A stretch of DNA of 64,000 bases from Bradyrhizobium sp. 21 (GTDB taxonomy: Bacteria; Pseudomonadota; Alphaproteobacteria; Rhizobiales; Xanthobacteraceae), in assembly GCF_023073335.1 (NCBI RefSeq), contig NZ_JADPJG010000004.1:47238-111237 (forward strand), in the 5' to 3' direction. Positions 53,016 through 61,802 of the stretch are shown here, piece by piece (position 1 is the stretch's first letter; each line of letters starts with the position of its first letter). The translations under genes and the position numbers were made by a program. A model generated the notes under the pieces. It saw nothing but the letters and a program-made list of their open reading frames with translations. It did no database searches and was not told the DNA's origin.

Positions 53016-54485
53016 ATGACTTTGCCGATGAGCTGGAATGAATGGGCGCAGCACGACGGCGTTGGCCTCGCGGCCCGCGTCCGCAAGGGCGAGCTGTCGG
53101 CAAAGGAATTGGCGCGGCAGGCCGCCGCCGGTGTGGCCAAGGTCAATCCGGCACTGTCGGGCGTGGTCGAGCTGTTCGAGGACGTGATCGCCGATCCGGC
53201 CAAGGACGGCGCCAATCTCGCCGGCCCGTTTGCCGGCCTCCCCTTCCTGATGAAGGACCTCGGCCCCACCATGAAGGGCCGGCTCCAGGAAATGGGCTCG
53301 CTGCTGATGCGCGGCAATCGCGCCGGCGCCGACACCTTCCTGACCGGCAAATTCCGCCAGGCCGGATTGAACCTGATCGGGCGCACCACGACGCCGGAAT
53401 TCGGCGTGTGCAGCTCGGCCGACAATCCGGCCGTCTACGTCACGCGCAATCCCTGGGATACCGACTACACCACCTGCGGCTCGTCGGCAGGCAGCGCCGC
53501 GATGGTCGCGGCCGGCGTGGTGCCGATCGCACATGCGACCGACGGCGGTGGCTCGATCCGCATTCCCGCCGGCGTCAACGGCAATATCGGGCTGAAAGTC
53601 TCGCGCGGCGTGTTCTCGCTCGCGCCGCACATGTCCGACCTCACCGGCCTCGTCTCGATCCAGGGCTGCCAGTCACGCTCGGTGCGCGACACCGCAGCCT
53701 TCGTCGATCATGCAAGGGGACCCGCGCCCGGCGAGTTCATGCCGTTCTGGACCACGGCGCAGCCCTATTCCGAGATGATCAAGCGCGATCCGACAAAACT
53801 TCGCATCGCATTGTCGCACACATGGGGCGATTACACCGCGACGCCTGAGATCGCAGCCGAACTGGAGAAGGCCGGCCGCTTCCTCGAAGGCCTCGGCCAT
53901 CACGTCGACTACGCCCTGCCCGAGCTCGACTTCCGCGCCGCGTTCGCGGCGCAGACCACCTGCTACATCAGCAATTTTGCCGTGGTGATCTCCAACATGC
54001 TCGCCGCGCGCGGACTGGAAAAGCCGCCGGAAGATTTGATCGAGCCCATGAACATCCGTATCTGGGAAGCCGGCCGGCACACCAGCTTTGCCGAGCGCGC
54101 GAAGATGCAAGGCGTGTTCAACACGACCTCACGCGCCTTCGGCGCCTTCTTCGAGCAGTGGGACGTGATCCTGACGCCGATCACCGCGTTGCCGACGCCG
54201 AAGGTCGGCACCAGGGAATATCTCACCATCTCCGACAACCCTGACGTGCTCGACTGGTTCGGTAATCTCTGGCGCTTCTTCGCCTTCACGCCGCTGGCCA
54301 ATCTCTGCGGCATGCCGGCGATCTCGATGCCGATGGCAACCCAGGACCACGGCCTGCCGCTCGGCATCCAGGCCCTTGCCAAGCAGGCCAATGACGGCCT
54401 GCTGCTGCAACTCGCCGCCCAAATCGAGCGCGCGCTCGACGGCAAGTGGAATGATGGCAGGAAGCCGAAGGTGCATGTGAGCTAG
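53016..54485 (+). CDS. Amidase (amidase-signature family)
   Basis: 489 residues from the ATG at 53016 (site GAAGAGG, 10 bases upstream). The Ser-cisSer-Lys triad is clear: Lys in LPFLMKDLGP, the cis-Ser in TCGSSAGSAAM and the nucleophile Ser in TDGGGSIRIPAG. The family splits amides, cyclic amide oligomers or carboxybiuret. Its place after cyanuric acid amidohydrolase hints at AtzE-type carboxybiuret hydrolysis, but overall length and the N-terminus (MSWNEWAQHDGVGLAARVRK) look more like 6-aminohexanoate-cyclic-dimer hydrolase-type amidases, so the substrate is open. Confidence 0.88.
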   Translation: MTLPMSWNEWAQHDGVGLAARVRKGELSAKELARQAAAGVAKVNPALSGVVELFEDVIADPAKDGANLAGPFAGLPFLMKDLGPTMKGRLQEMGSLLMRGNRAGADTFLTGKFRQAGLNLIGRTTTPEFGVCSSADNPAVYVTRNPWDTDYTTCGSSAGSAAMVAAGVVPIAHATDGGGSIRIPAGVNGNIGLKVSRGVFSLAPHMSDLTGLVSIQGCQSRSVRDTAAFVDHARGPAPGEFMPFWTTAQPYSEMIKRDPTKLRIALSHTWGDYTATPEIAAELEKAGRFLEGLGHHVDYALPELDFRAAFAAQTTCYISNFAVVISNMLAARGLEKPPEDLIEPMNIRIWEAGRHTSFAERAKMQGVFNTTSRAFGAFFEQWDVILTPITALPTPKVGTREYLTISDNPDVLDWFGNLWRFFAFTPLANLCGMPAISMPMATQDHGLPLGIQALAKQANDGLLLQLAAQIERALDGKWNDGRKPKVHVS

Positions 54486-54506
54486 CGACGGGCCGCACTT
54501 GCGGCC

Positions 54507-54619
54507 ATCCTTCGAGACGCCCGCCGATGGCGGGCCCTCAGGATGAGGACTTGTTTCGCGGCAAGACATTAAACCCTCATGGTGAGGAGCGCCGCCTTGC
54601 GGCGCGTCTCGAACCATGA
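54507..54619. repeat. Dispersed palindromic repeat, family C copy 2
   Basis: Begins ATCCTTCGAGACGCC and ends GGCGCGTCTCGAACCATGAA; inner CCTCAGGATGAGG and CCTCATGGTGAGGAGCGCC. It lies between the amidase and a convergent small gene. Confidence 0.85.
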
Positions 54620-54645
54620 AGGCCCGTTCGATTATGCTGGCCGCC

Positions 54646-54966
54646 TCAGTTCTTCACCGCCGGAATCTCCTCCGGCCTCGGCTGCTGCTGGCCCTGCTGG
54701 TACATCGCCAGCGCCTTGTCGAGCGCTTCGCGCAGCGCCAGCGCCGCGGCCACGCTGCAGCGGAGATGCGCGGTCTGGACGACGTCGACCCTGACGGCGG
54801 CGCCGACAGGCATCAGCAGGTTCGCGGCGAGCTCGATCTGGATCGCGCCGTTGTGGTGGCCGAAGCAGGATGCACCGTCGAAATAGATGATCGGCGCCCG
54901 CTCGGAGCTCGAGCTCGAAATGATGACGGGGCCCTGGCTGGTGGCGGGCGCTTCGGGATCGACCAT
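54646..54966 (-). CDS. Hypothetical 106-residue protein
   Basis: 106 residues from the ATG at 54966, with AAGGAG five bases upstream. The N-terminus is Ser-rich (SSSSERAPIIYFDGASCFGH), followed by NGAIQIELAANLLMP, a helix with ALREALDKALAMYQ and a Gln/Pro tail. The IIYFDGASCFGHHNG segment looks like a short beta unit. It may be a conserved rhizobial small protein; I do not recognise a family. It is divergent from the thioesterase gene. Confidence 0.72.
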   Translation of the reverse strand: MVDPEAPATSQGPVIISSSSSERAPIIYFDGASCFGHHNGAIQIELAANLLMPVGAAVRVDVVQTAHLRCSVAAALALREALDKALAMYQQGQQQPRPEEIPAVKN

Positions 54967-55111
54967 GGGCACTCCTTGCGGCTAGTCGGACGAACAAGGC
55001 GCTCACCATCGTTGCTTCGGCCCGCCCTGTCGAGGCCAAACCGCCCCGGCACGCCGTCCGAAGCGTATTCGGGATTTTGCGCCGCGCCCGACACTGGTCT
55101 AGAACGTCGTC

Positions 55112-56020
55112 ATGTCCAGCTCACCGACCACACTTCCGTTCGAGGAACTTGCCGAGGCGATCAGGGGCCGCCGCTCCGATTACGGCCATATCAGCGGGCT
55201 CCAGCTCGACCGCTTTGCGCCTGGCGAGGCCTGGTCCAGCCTGCCCTACCGGCCCGTCTTCGTCGGCGACACCGAGACCGGCGTGCTGCATGGCGGCGTC
55301 GTCACCGCGATGCTGGACGAGAGCTGCGGCATGGCCGTGCAGCTTGCGCTCGACGGCACGCACGCGATCGCAACGCTCGACCTGCGCATCGACTATCAGA
55401 AGCCGGCGACGCCGGGGCTCGACATCAAGGCGCATTCGGTCTGCTACCGCACCACGCGCTCGATCGCCTTCGTGCGCTCCACCGCCTATCAGGACTCCGA
55501 GGACGATCCGGTCGCGACCGCGACCGCCTGCTTCATGATCGGCGCCAACCGCACCAACATGCTCGCGGACCGCAGGATGGATGCGCGCAACATCCCGTCG
55601 CTGGAGGCGCCGGAGGATCCGGACGGGCCGTTTGCCAACAGTCCGTTCGCGCGCTGCCTCGGCATCCGCGTCAACGCCGACGGCACGCTGACGATGCCGT
55701 TCTCGCCGAAGATCATCGGCAATCCGATCCTGCCCGCGATCCATGGCGGCATGACCGGTGCCTTCCTCGAGACCACCGCGATCTTCGGTGTGGCGCGCGA
55801 GCTTGGCGCCGCCGCATTGCCCAAGCCGATCGGACTAACCGTCAACTATCTGCGCTCCGGCCGCGCGCTCGACACCGTTGCCAATGTCTCGATCGTGAAG
55901 CAGGGCCGGCGCATCGTCGCCTTCGAGGCGCGCGCCTGGCAGGACGATGCGGACAAGCCGATCGCCACCGCCTTTGGCCATTTCATGCTGCGTCCGACGC
56001 CAGGAAACGGCGAGGAATAG
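55112..56020 (+). CDS. Double-hotdog PaaI-type thioesterase
   Basis: 302 residues containing two hotdog domains in tandem, each with its own motif: VLHGGVVTAMLDESCG in the first and AIHGGMTGAFLETTA in the second. PaaI-type thioesterases are usually single domains of about 140 residues acting as tetramers; this fusion makes the dimer unit in one chain. It would hydrolyse an acyl- or aryl-CoA. No ribosome-binding site is obvious before the ATG. It is followed after 67 bases by a small membrane protein gene. Confidence 0.85.
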   Translation: MSSSPTTLPFEELAEAIRGRRSDYGHISGLQLDRFAPGEAWSSLPYRPVFVGDTETGVLHGGVVTAMLDESCGMAVQLALDGTHAIATLDLRIDYQKPATPGLDIKAHSVCYRTTRSIAFVRSTAYQDSEDDPVATATACFMIGANRTNMLADRRMDARNIPSLEAPEDPDGPFANSPFARCLGIRVNADGTLTMPFSPKIIGNPILPAIHGGMTGAFLETTAIFGVARELGAAALPKPIGLTVNYLRSGRALDTVANVSIVKQGRRIVAFEARAWQDDADKPIATAFGHFMLRPTPGNGEE

Positions 56021-56087
56021 GCGTATTTTACTTGACGGACACGGGCCCTGGCCACAACGATAGCACGTTCCCGCGAGAGGTATTGGG

Positions 56088-56453
56088 TTGCGGCATCCGC
56101 TCGACATCGTCGCCATGTTCGCCGCGCTCTGGCTGCTGGCATCAATGGTGCTCGACGCGCTGACGCCGAAGGAGCTGACGGCGGTGATGATCGGCATCGC
56201 CATCGGACCCGCCATCGTCATCACCGCCGTGTTCTACTATCTGCGCTGCCCGCGCACCGATTTCGCGGTGATGTTCGCCGCGTTGTGGCTGATCTCGGAT
56301 ATCGCCATGGCGTTCATCTCGCCGACACAGCTGCCGCATTTCCTGATCGCGCTCGGCTTCCTGCCGGCGCTGCTGATCGGCATCGTGCTGCACTGGCAGC
56401 GTTTCCAGAACCGCCACGAGCGGCTCCCCGCGCCGTCGGTGAAGCGGGGCTAA
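56088..56453 (+). CDS. Small four-helix membrane protein with internal duplication
   Basis: 121 residues from a TTG start (site GAGAGG seven bases upstream); an in-frame ATG at 56115 would remove part of the first helix. The two halves are clearly repeats: [20 protein letters not shown] then TPKELTAVM, and [20 protein letters not shown] then SPTQLPHFL, each giving two membrane helices. The family is unknown to me. Its stop overlaps that of convergent poxB by four bases. Confidence 0.75.
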   Translation: MRHPLDIVAMFAALWLLASMVLDALTPKELTAVMIGIAIGPAIVITAVFYYLRCPRTDFAVMFAALWLISDIAMAFISPTQLPHFLIALGFLPALLIGIVLHWQRFQNRHERLPAPSVKRG

Positions 56454-58186
56454 CGCGGCAACAGATTTGTCTTGGCGAGATCGAGCACCTCGTCGCCGCG
56501 GCCGTTCATCACCGCGCGCAGGACCCAGAGGCTGAAACCCTTGATCTGCTCGGGCGTGATGGTCGGCGGCATCGACAGCTCCTGCTTGGCGGTGACGACG
56601 TCGAGCAGGGCCGGGCCGTTGTGGGCAAGCATCTCCTTCATCGCGCCGGGAAGCTCGCCGGGGTCCTCGACGCGTTTGGCAAAGATGCCCATCGCGCGCG
56701 CCATCGCCGCGAAGTCCGGATTCTCCAAATCGACATTGGTGTCGACGAAGCCCGCCGCCTTCATCTCCAGCGCGACGAAGCCGAGCACGCCGTTGTTGAA
56801 GACGACGATTTTCACCGGCAGCTTCATTTGCGTCAGCGTGATCAAATCGCCCATCAGCATGGTGAAGCCACCGTCACCGGAGAGCGAAATGATTTGGCGG
56901 CCGGGCTGCGCGGCCTGCGCGCCGATCGCTTGCGGCATGGCATTGGCCATCGAGCCGTGCACGAAGGAGCCGATCAGCCGGCGGCGGCCGTTCATGTCGA
57001 GATAGCGCGCGGCCCACACCGTCGGCGTGCCGACATCGGCGGTGAACACGGCATCGTCGGACGCATGGTCGCTGATGATCTTTGCAAGATATTGCGGATG
57101 GATCGGCTTGCTGCCCGGCTTGCCCTTGGCAAGCGAGTCCAGGCCTTCCCGCGCTTTCTTGTAGTGCGCAATGGCATCGTCGAGATGCTTGCGCTGCGTC
57201 TTGGGCTCGAGCAGGGGCAGCAGCGCCTCGATGGTGAGCCTGACGTCGCCGACGAGACCAAGATCGATCTTGCAGCGCCGCCCGAGATTTTCCGGACGGA
57301 TGTCGATCTGCGCGACCTTGCAATCGGTCGGGAAGAACTGCTTGTAGGGAAAATCCGTGCCGAGCATCACCAGCGCGTCGCAGGCGTGCATGGCGGCATA
57401 GCCCGAGGAGAAGCCAATGAAGCCGGTCATGCCCACGTCGTAGGGATTGTCGTATTCGACATGCTCCTTGCCGCCCAGCGCATGCACGATCGGGCTCTTC
57501 AAGGCCTCAGCAAGCTGCATCAGCGTCGCATGCGCGCCGGCGCAGCCGCGGCCGCAGAACAGGGTGATGCGTTCGGCCCCGTTGAGCAGGTCCGCGAGCG
57601 CCTTCAGCTCACCCGCCTGCGGCACGATTTTTGGCGCCGACAGCGTAAGGCCACGCGCCGTCGACAGCGCGCGCTTGGGTGGGCTACGGAAAGCGACGTC
57701 GCCGGGCATGGCAACGACTGCAACGCCGCGCATGCCGACCGCCGCGCGGATGGCGTTTTCCAGCACGTAGGGAAGCTGGCTGGGGTCGGAGACCAACTCG
57801 CAATAATGGCTGCACTCGCGGAACAGGTTTTGCGGATGCGTCTCCTGGAAATATCCGCTGCCGATCTCGGCGGTCGGGATTTGCGCGGCGATGGCCAGCA
57901 CGGGAACGCGGCTGCGATGCGCGTCGAACAGGCCGTTGATCAGATGCAGATTGCCGGGACCGCAGGAGCCCGCGCACACCGCAAGGCTGCCCGTCATCTC
58001 CGCTTCGCCGGCAGCGGCGAAGGCCGCCACTTCCTCGTGCCGGACATGGATCCATTCGATCGTGCCGCGCCGCCGCAGCGCTTCGGTCAGCGCATTCAGG
58101 CTGTCGCCGACGATGCCGTAGATGCGCTTGACGCCGGCCTGTTCGAGCGTTGCCACGAACAGATCGGCTACATTGTTGATCGCCAT
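56450..58186 (-). CDS. poxB: Pyruvate dehydrogenase (quinone), PoxB
   Basis: 578 residues, closely matching E. coli Pox[77 protein letters not shown], the ThDP motif [15 protein letters not shown] to NNGVLGFV, and the C-terminal [19 protein letters not shown] helix that binds membrane lipid. It converts pyruvate to acetate and CO2, passing electrons through FAD to ubiquinone. It stands alone in its orientation. Confidence 0.95.
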   Translation of the reverse strand: MAINNVADLFVATLEQAGVKRIYGIVGDSLNALTEALRRRGTIEWIHVRHEEVAAFAAAGEAEMTGSLAVCAGSCGPGNLHLINGLFDAHRSRVPVLAIAAQIPTAEIGSGYFQETHPQNLFRECSHYCELVSDPSQLPYVLENAIRAAVGMRGVAVVAMPGDVAFRSPPKRALSTARGLTLSAPKIVPQAGELKALADLLNGAERITLFCGRGCAGAHATLMQLAEALKSPIVHALGGKEHVEYDNPYDVGMTGFIGFSSGYAAMHACDALVMLGTDFPYKQFFPTDCKVAQIDIRPENLGRRCKIDLGLVGDVRLTIEALLPLLEPKTQRKHLDDAIAHYKKAREGLDSLAKGKPGSKPIHPQYLAKIISDHASDDAVFTADVGTPTVWAARYLDMNGRRRLIGSFVHGSMANAMPQAIGAQAAQPGRQIISLSGDGGFTMLMGDLITLTQMKLPVKIVVFNNGVLGFVALEMKAAGFVDTNVDLENPDFAAMARAMGIFAKRVEDPGELPGAMKEMLAHNGPALLDVVTAKQELSMPPTITPEQIKGFSLWVLRAVMNGRGDEVLDLAKTNLLPR

Positions 58187-58266
58187 GTCGGTCTCCTGAT
58201 CTCACTGTCGCAGCAAGATAGGACAACGCGCGACCGTGACGGCATCACGGCTTGTTTATTGCAGGC

Positions 58267-58899
58267 TCAGTCTTTCGCAATCGCCCGATCATAGGCCGCG
58301 ATCGTCAATTTTGCGCGAGCGGCAACGTCCGTTGCCGTCATGCCGGGCTTGTAGAGGCTGGAACCAAGCCCGAACGCCGTCACGCCGCCCTTGATGTACT
58401 CGGCAAAATTCTGGTCGGAGACGCCGCCGACCGCGGCGATCATCACGCCGGCAGGCAGCACCGCCCGGATCGCGGCAATGCCGGACGCGCCGAGCACACC
58501 CGCCGGAAAGAACTTTAGGCCCGATGCGCCGGAGCGCGTCGCGAGCAGCGCCTCGGTCGGCGAGAACACGCCCGGCAACGTCACCATGGCATACTGATGT
58601 GCACGCGTGAGCACCTGCGTATCCACATTCGGCGAGACCATCAGCTTGCCGCCGACGTCATTGAGACGATCGACATCCGCGGTGGCGAGCACCGTGCCGG
58701 CGCCGATCAGCACACCGGCCGGCGCGAGCTTCGCGGCGGTCCCGATCGAACGGAACGGATCGGGTGAGTTCAAGGGGATCTCGATCGCGGTCATGCCGGC
58801 TTCGATGAGCACGCCGACGATGGCTTCAGTCTCCTCCGGCTTGACGCCGCGCAGGATCGCGACCAGCGGACGCTTCATCGGTGGAAAGGGAACGGTCAT
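58267..58899 (-). CDS. dgoA: 2-dehydro-3-deoxy-6-phosphogalactonate aldolase
   Basis: 210 residues with the KDPG-type barrel: VAILRGVKPEETEAI, EIPLNSPDPF, LIGAGTVL, VSPNVDTQVL and the Schiff-base lysine in GLKFFPAG. The EIPLNSP loop and AVGGVSDQNFAEYIKGG favour the galactose form (DgoA) over KDPG aldolase. It cleaves 2-dehydro-3-deoxy-6-phosphogalactonate to pyruvate and glyceraldehyde 3-phosphate. AGGAAGGA lies before the ATG. It follows dgoK after 14 bases in the same operon. Confidence 0.92.
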   Translation of the reverse strand: MTVPFPPMKRPLVAILRGVKPEETEAIVGVLIEAGMTAIEIPLNSPDPFRSIGTAAKLAPAGVLIGAGTVLATADVDRLNDVGGKLMVSPNVDTQVLTRAHQYAMVTLPGVFSPTEALLATRSGASGLKFFPAGVLGASGIAAIRAVLPAGVMIAAVGGVSDQNFAEYIKGGVTAFGLGSSLYKPGMTATDVAARAKLTIAAYDRAIAKD

Positions 58900-58913
58900 C
58901 TCAAAAATCCTTC

Positions 58914-59828
58914 CTAACTCGTCCAGATCGCGGCCGCCGCCATCGCCAGGCCGCGGCGGACCGCTTCATCGGCATCGACCGGTTGCACGGTGATCGACAG
59001 CGCGTCGAAGGCGAGCCGATACAGCATCGCCAGCCGCCCCGAGGCGATCAGCGTGATGCCTGCTTTCGGCACCGCGCCGGCGAGCCCTGCCGCAAGCTCG
59101 ACGCCGATCAGCGTGCCCGACAGTGTTTCGCGCGCAGCAGCCGGCGTGCCGCCGAACAGCAGTTGTCGCGAGCGCGCGCCGAACAGAAGATTGGCGGCAA
59201 AAGCCGGCGCTTCGTACGCAGCCTTCACCGCAGCCTGGAAGCTCGCGACATCTTCGGCGTCATCAGCGCCGGCGACCGCGAGCGACAGGATCGTCTCGCG
59301 CGAGACGACGCTGAACAGCTCGCCGGTCATGAAGGTGGAGAAATGTTCGACCGTGCCGTCCTTCACCCGCACCCATTTCGAATGCGTGCCAGGCATGCAG
59401 ACCAGCGCTTCGCCCGCGGCATCCAGACCGAGCGCGCCGAGCAATTGCGTTTCCTCGCCGCGCATCACGTCCGGCGCCTTGGCGTCACGCTGCGCGATGC
59501 CCGGAAGGATGCGGATATCGCGCGTCTCTCCCGGCACACGCGCGGCCTGCTTCAGAACGGCAGAGAGCGGCGCCGGCGTGTCGACATAGCCGGCCTCGAC
59601 CCAGCCGGTACGCGCACCGGCCATGCCACAGACGAGGACCGGCAGATGACTGGGCGACTCGACCGCCGCAAGGTGCGATTGCAGCACGGCGGGGAAACCG
59701 GCCTTGGCCGCCGCCAGCATGCCCTCATCGCTGCGCCGCTCAGTCAGCACCTGGCCGGCGGGGTCGATCAGCCACAGCCGAAAACTGCTGGTGCCCCAGT
59801 CCACCGCGACATAGGCGGGTTCGGTCAT
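58914..59828 (-). CDS. dgoK: 2-dehydro-3-deoxygalactonokinase
   Basis: 304 residues of the DgoK family: VAVDWGTSSFRLWLIDPAG at the N-terminus (phosphate loop), VCGMAGARTGWVEAGYVDTP, the CMPGTHSKWVRVKDG motif and a late GGTPAARETLSG segment. It phosphorylates 2-dehydro-3-deoxygalactonate and is first in a two-gene operon with dgoA. The dehydratase and transporter for galactonate are not in the window. Confidence 0.93.
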   Translation of the reverse strand: MTEPAYVAVDWGTSSFRLWLIDPAGQVLTERRSDEGMLAAAKAGFPAVLQSHLAAVESPSHLPVLVCGMAGARTGWVEAGYVDTPAPLSAVLKQAARVPGETRDIRILPGIAQRDAKAPDVMRGEETQLLGALGLDAAGEALVCMPGTHSKWVRVKDGTVEHFSTFMTGELFSVVSRETILSLAVAGADDAEDVASFQAAVKAAYEAPAFAANLLFGARSRQLLFGGTPAAARETLSGTLIGVELAAGLAGAVPKAGITLIASGRLAMLYRLAFDALSITVQPVDADEAVRRGLAMAAAAIWTS

Positions 59829-59859
59829 CTCGAATCGTGTCCTCGTCTCACGGTCAAGA

Positions 59860-59885
59860 CGCCGTCTCGCGACAATGAGACGGCG
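59860..59885. promoter_or_regulatory. Candidate activator-binding inverted repeat upstream of the sigma-54 promoter
   Basis: Perfect 9-base arms CGCCGTCTC and GAGACGGCG with an eight-base spacer, about 80 bases upstream of the -24 element. The position fits an enhancer site for a sigma-54 activator such as the one encoded at 63044. Confidence 0.55.
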
Positions 59886-59965
59886 CTTGGCAAATCTGCC
59901 CCGGGATATCGGCTATTGCCACCCCAAACCAGCCTTTTCTCGCAGGTCTGGGGCGCTGTCTGCGC

Positions 59966-59981
59966 TGGCACACCGCTTGCT
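59966..59981 (+). promoter_or_regulatory. Sigma-54 (-24/-12) promoter
   Basis: TGGCACACCGCTTGCT matches the sigma-54 consensus TGGCAC-N5-TTGCW with the exact GG-N10-GC spacing. Transcription should start near 59992, leaving a leader of about 54 bases before the monooxygenase ATG. Confidence 0.85.
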
Positions 59982-60045
59982 AAAACTGTCGTGTTCAAGT
60001 CCAGCAACGCGCAACAAGACGCGTCAACATCAGATGAGGAAACCC

Positions 60046-61143
60046 ATGGAGATCGGCTATTTCACGATGCCTTCGCACCCGCCGGAGTGCGGCCTGAAGG
60101 AAGGGAACGACTGGGACCTGCAAGTCATGCGCTGGCTCGACGAGCTCGGCTATCAGGAGGCCTGGGTCGGCGAGCACCACACCGCGCCCTGGGAACCCAA
60201 TCCCACGCCGGATCTATTGATCGCGCAGGCGCTGATGCAGACCAAGAACATCCGCATCGGACCGGGCGGATTCCTGCTGCCCTATCACCACCCGGCCGAG
60301 CTCGCCAACCGCGTGGCGATGCTCGACCATCTCTCCGAGGGCCGGCTCAATTTCGGCGTCGCTGCCTCAGGCCTGCCGAGCGACTGGGCGATGTTCAACG
60401 TCGACGGCATGAGCGGACAGAACCGCGACATGACCCGCGAGGCGCTGGAGATCATCCTGAAGCTGTGGAGCGATCCAGCGCCCTTCACCTACAAGGGCAA
60501 GTTCTGGACGGTGACCAAGCCGGACACGATGTTCGACTTCCTCAAGCCCCATATCAAGCCGCTGCAGGCGCCGCATCCGCCGATCGGCGTCGCCGGGCTG
60601 TCGAAGAACTCGGACACGCTGAAGCTCGCGGGCGAGCGCGGCTTCATTCCGATGAGCCTCAACCTCAACCCGGCCTATGTCGGCAGCCATTGGGACTCAG
60701 TTGTTGCAGGCGCCGCCAAGACCGGGCGCAAGCCGAACCGCGCGGATTGGCGGCTGGTGCGCGAGGTGTTCGTCGCCGACACCGACGAGGAGGCCTGGAA
60801 GCTCTCGACCGGCGACATGATGGGCCGGATGATGGGCGAGTACTTCCTGCCGCTGCTCGGCCATTTCGGCTTCAAGGACTATCTGAAGCACGCGCCCGAG
60901 GTGCCCGATAGCGACGTCACCGTCGAATATTGCGCCAAGCGGAACTGGATAGTCGGCTCGCCGGCGACCGTCGCCGAGAAAATCGAGAAGATCTACGACG
61001 AGGTCGGCGGCTTCGGCGTGCTGCTGGTGTTCGGCTTCGACTACAAGCACAAGGCGGAGGCCTGGCACCACTCGCTCTCGCTGCTCAGGAACGAGGTGAT
61101 GCCGCGTTTGAAGCATCTCGGCTCCGCGCAGAAGGCAGCTTGA
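60046..61143 (+). CDS. LLM-class (luciferase-like) flavin-dependent monooxygenase
   Basis: 365 residues from the ATG at 60046 (site TGAGGA); an upstream in-frame ATG at 60034 is possible. Luciferase-fold markers are present: MEIGYFTMPSHPP, GYQEAWVGEHHTAPWEPNP, GPGGFLLPYHHPAELANRVA, LDHLSEGRLNFGVAAS and GVAGLSKNSDTLKLAGERG. It resembles LimB-type monooxygenases, which use reduced FMN from a partner reductase to oxygenate an organic substrate; the substrate is not known. It sits behind a canonical sigma-54 promoter, and a strong terminator follows directly. Confidence 0.9.
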   Translation: MEIGYFTMPSHPPECGLKEGNDWDLQVMRWLDELGYQEAWVGEHHTAPWEPNPTPDLLIAQALMQTKNIRIGPGGFLLPYHHPAELANRVAMLDHLSEGRLNFGVAASGLPSDWAMFNVDGMSGQNRDMTREALEIILKLWSDPAPFTYKGKFWTVTKPDTMFDFLKPHIKPLQAPHPPIGVAGLSKNSDTLKLAGERGFIPMSLNLNPAYVGSHWDSVVAGAAKTGRKPNRADWRLVREVFVADTDEEAWKLSTGDMMGRMMGEYFLPLLGHFGFKDYLKHAPEVPDSDVTVEYCAKRNWIVGSPATVAEKIEKIYDEVGGFGVLLVFGFDYKHKAEAWHHSLSLLRNEVMPRLKHLGSAQKAA

Positions 61144-61149
61144 CCTGAG

Positions 61150-61185
61150 GCGGGTGCGGCGCGAACGTACCGCACCCGCTTTTTT
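61150..61185 (+). terminator. Intrinsic terminator between monooxygenase and flavin reductase genes
   Basis: Perfect 10-base stem GCGGGTGCGG/CCGCACCCGC with a 10-base loop, followed by TTTTTT. It starts seven bases after the monooxygenase stop, and the flavin reductase ribosome-binding site follows right after the T-run. Confidence 0.9.
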
Positions 61186-61199
61186 CGGGAGATCATCGC

Positions 61200-61754
61200 G
61201 TGAGCGTGGACGCAAAGGATTTCAAGCAGGCGATGCGACAGTGCGCCGGCGCGGTTGCACTGGTGACGGTGGGCGCCGAGCATGGCAAGCGGACGGGGCT
61301 GACGGTGACGTCGGCCTGCTCACTGTCGGACAATCCGCCGTCCCTGATCGTCTGCGTCAACCGCAACGCCAGCGCGCATGCGCGCATCCGCGAGGAAGGC
61401 GCCTTCGCGATCAACTTCCTGCACGAGGATCACGCGCTGCTCGCGCTCACCTTCAGCGGCCAGAAGGGCGTCAATGGCGACGACCGTTTCGCGTTCGGTC
61501 AATGGACGCGCGGCGTGACCGGCGCGCCGGTGCTGACGGATGCGGTCGCTGCCTTCGACTGCGTGCTGGCGCAGGAGTTCGAGACGAAGACGCATTCGAT
61601 CTTCGTGGGCGAGGTGCGCGGGGTGTCGCATTCGACCGCGGCCGCGCCGCTGGTGTATCTGCACAGCAGCTTCCACACCCCGCGCGAGATCCGCGACACC
61701 GTGACCGTCGGCGATCTCGACTCCCGCCATCTGAGCTGGAGCGACTTTTCGTGA
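61200..61754 (+). CDS. Flavin reductase of a two-component monooxygenase
   Basis: 184 residues from a GTG start with GGGAG upstream. Flavin-reductase-like (HpaC/ActVB type) features: FKQAMRQCAGAVALVTVG, GLTVTSACSLSDNPPSLIVC, FAINFLHEDH and a late YLHSSFHTP segment. It would supply reduced FMN or FAD to the luciferase-like monooxygenase encoded just upstream. The terminator between them suggests that the reductase is made at a lower, read-through level. Confidence 0.9.
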   Translation: MSVDAKDFKQAMRQCAGAVALVTVGAEHGKRTGLTVTSACSLSDNPPSLIVCVNRNASAHARIREEGAFAINFLHEDHALLALTFSGQKGVNGDDRFAFGQWTRGVTGAPVLTDAVAAFDCVLAQEFETKTHSIFVGEVRGVSHSTAAAPLVYLHSSFHTPREIRDTVTVGDLDSRHLSWSDFS

Positions 61755-61802
61755 TGTGAGCTGGCCGGGAGTTCGCGAAGAGAGGCTCGTTCAACGCGAT
61801 TT

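Noticed and set aside
53016..54485. Naming the amidase atzE
   Set aside because: Only the position after cyanuric acid amidohydrolase supports it; length and N-terminus fit other amidases, and the small AtzG partner gene is absent.
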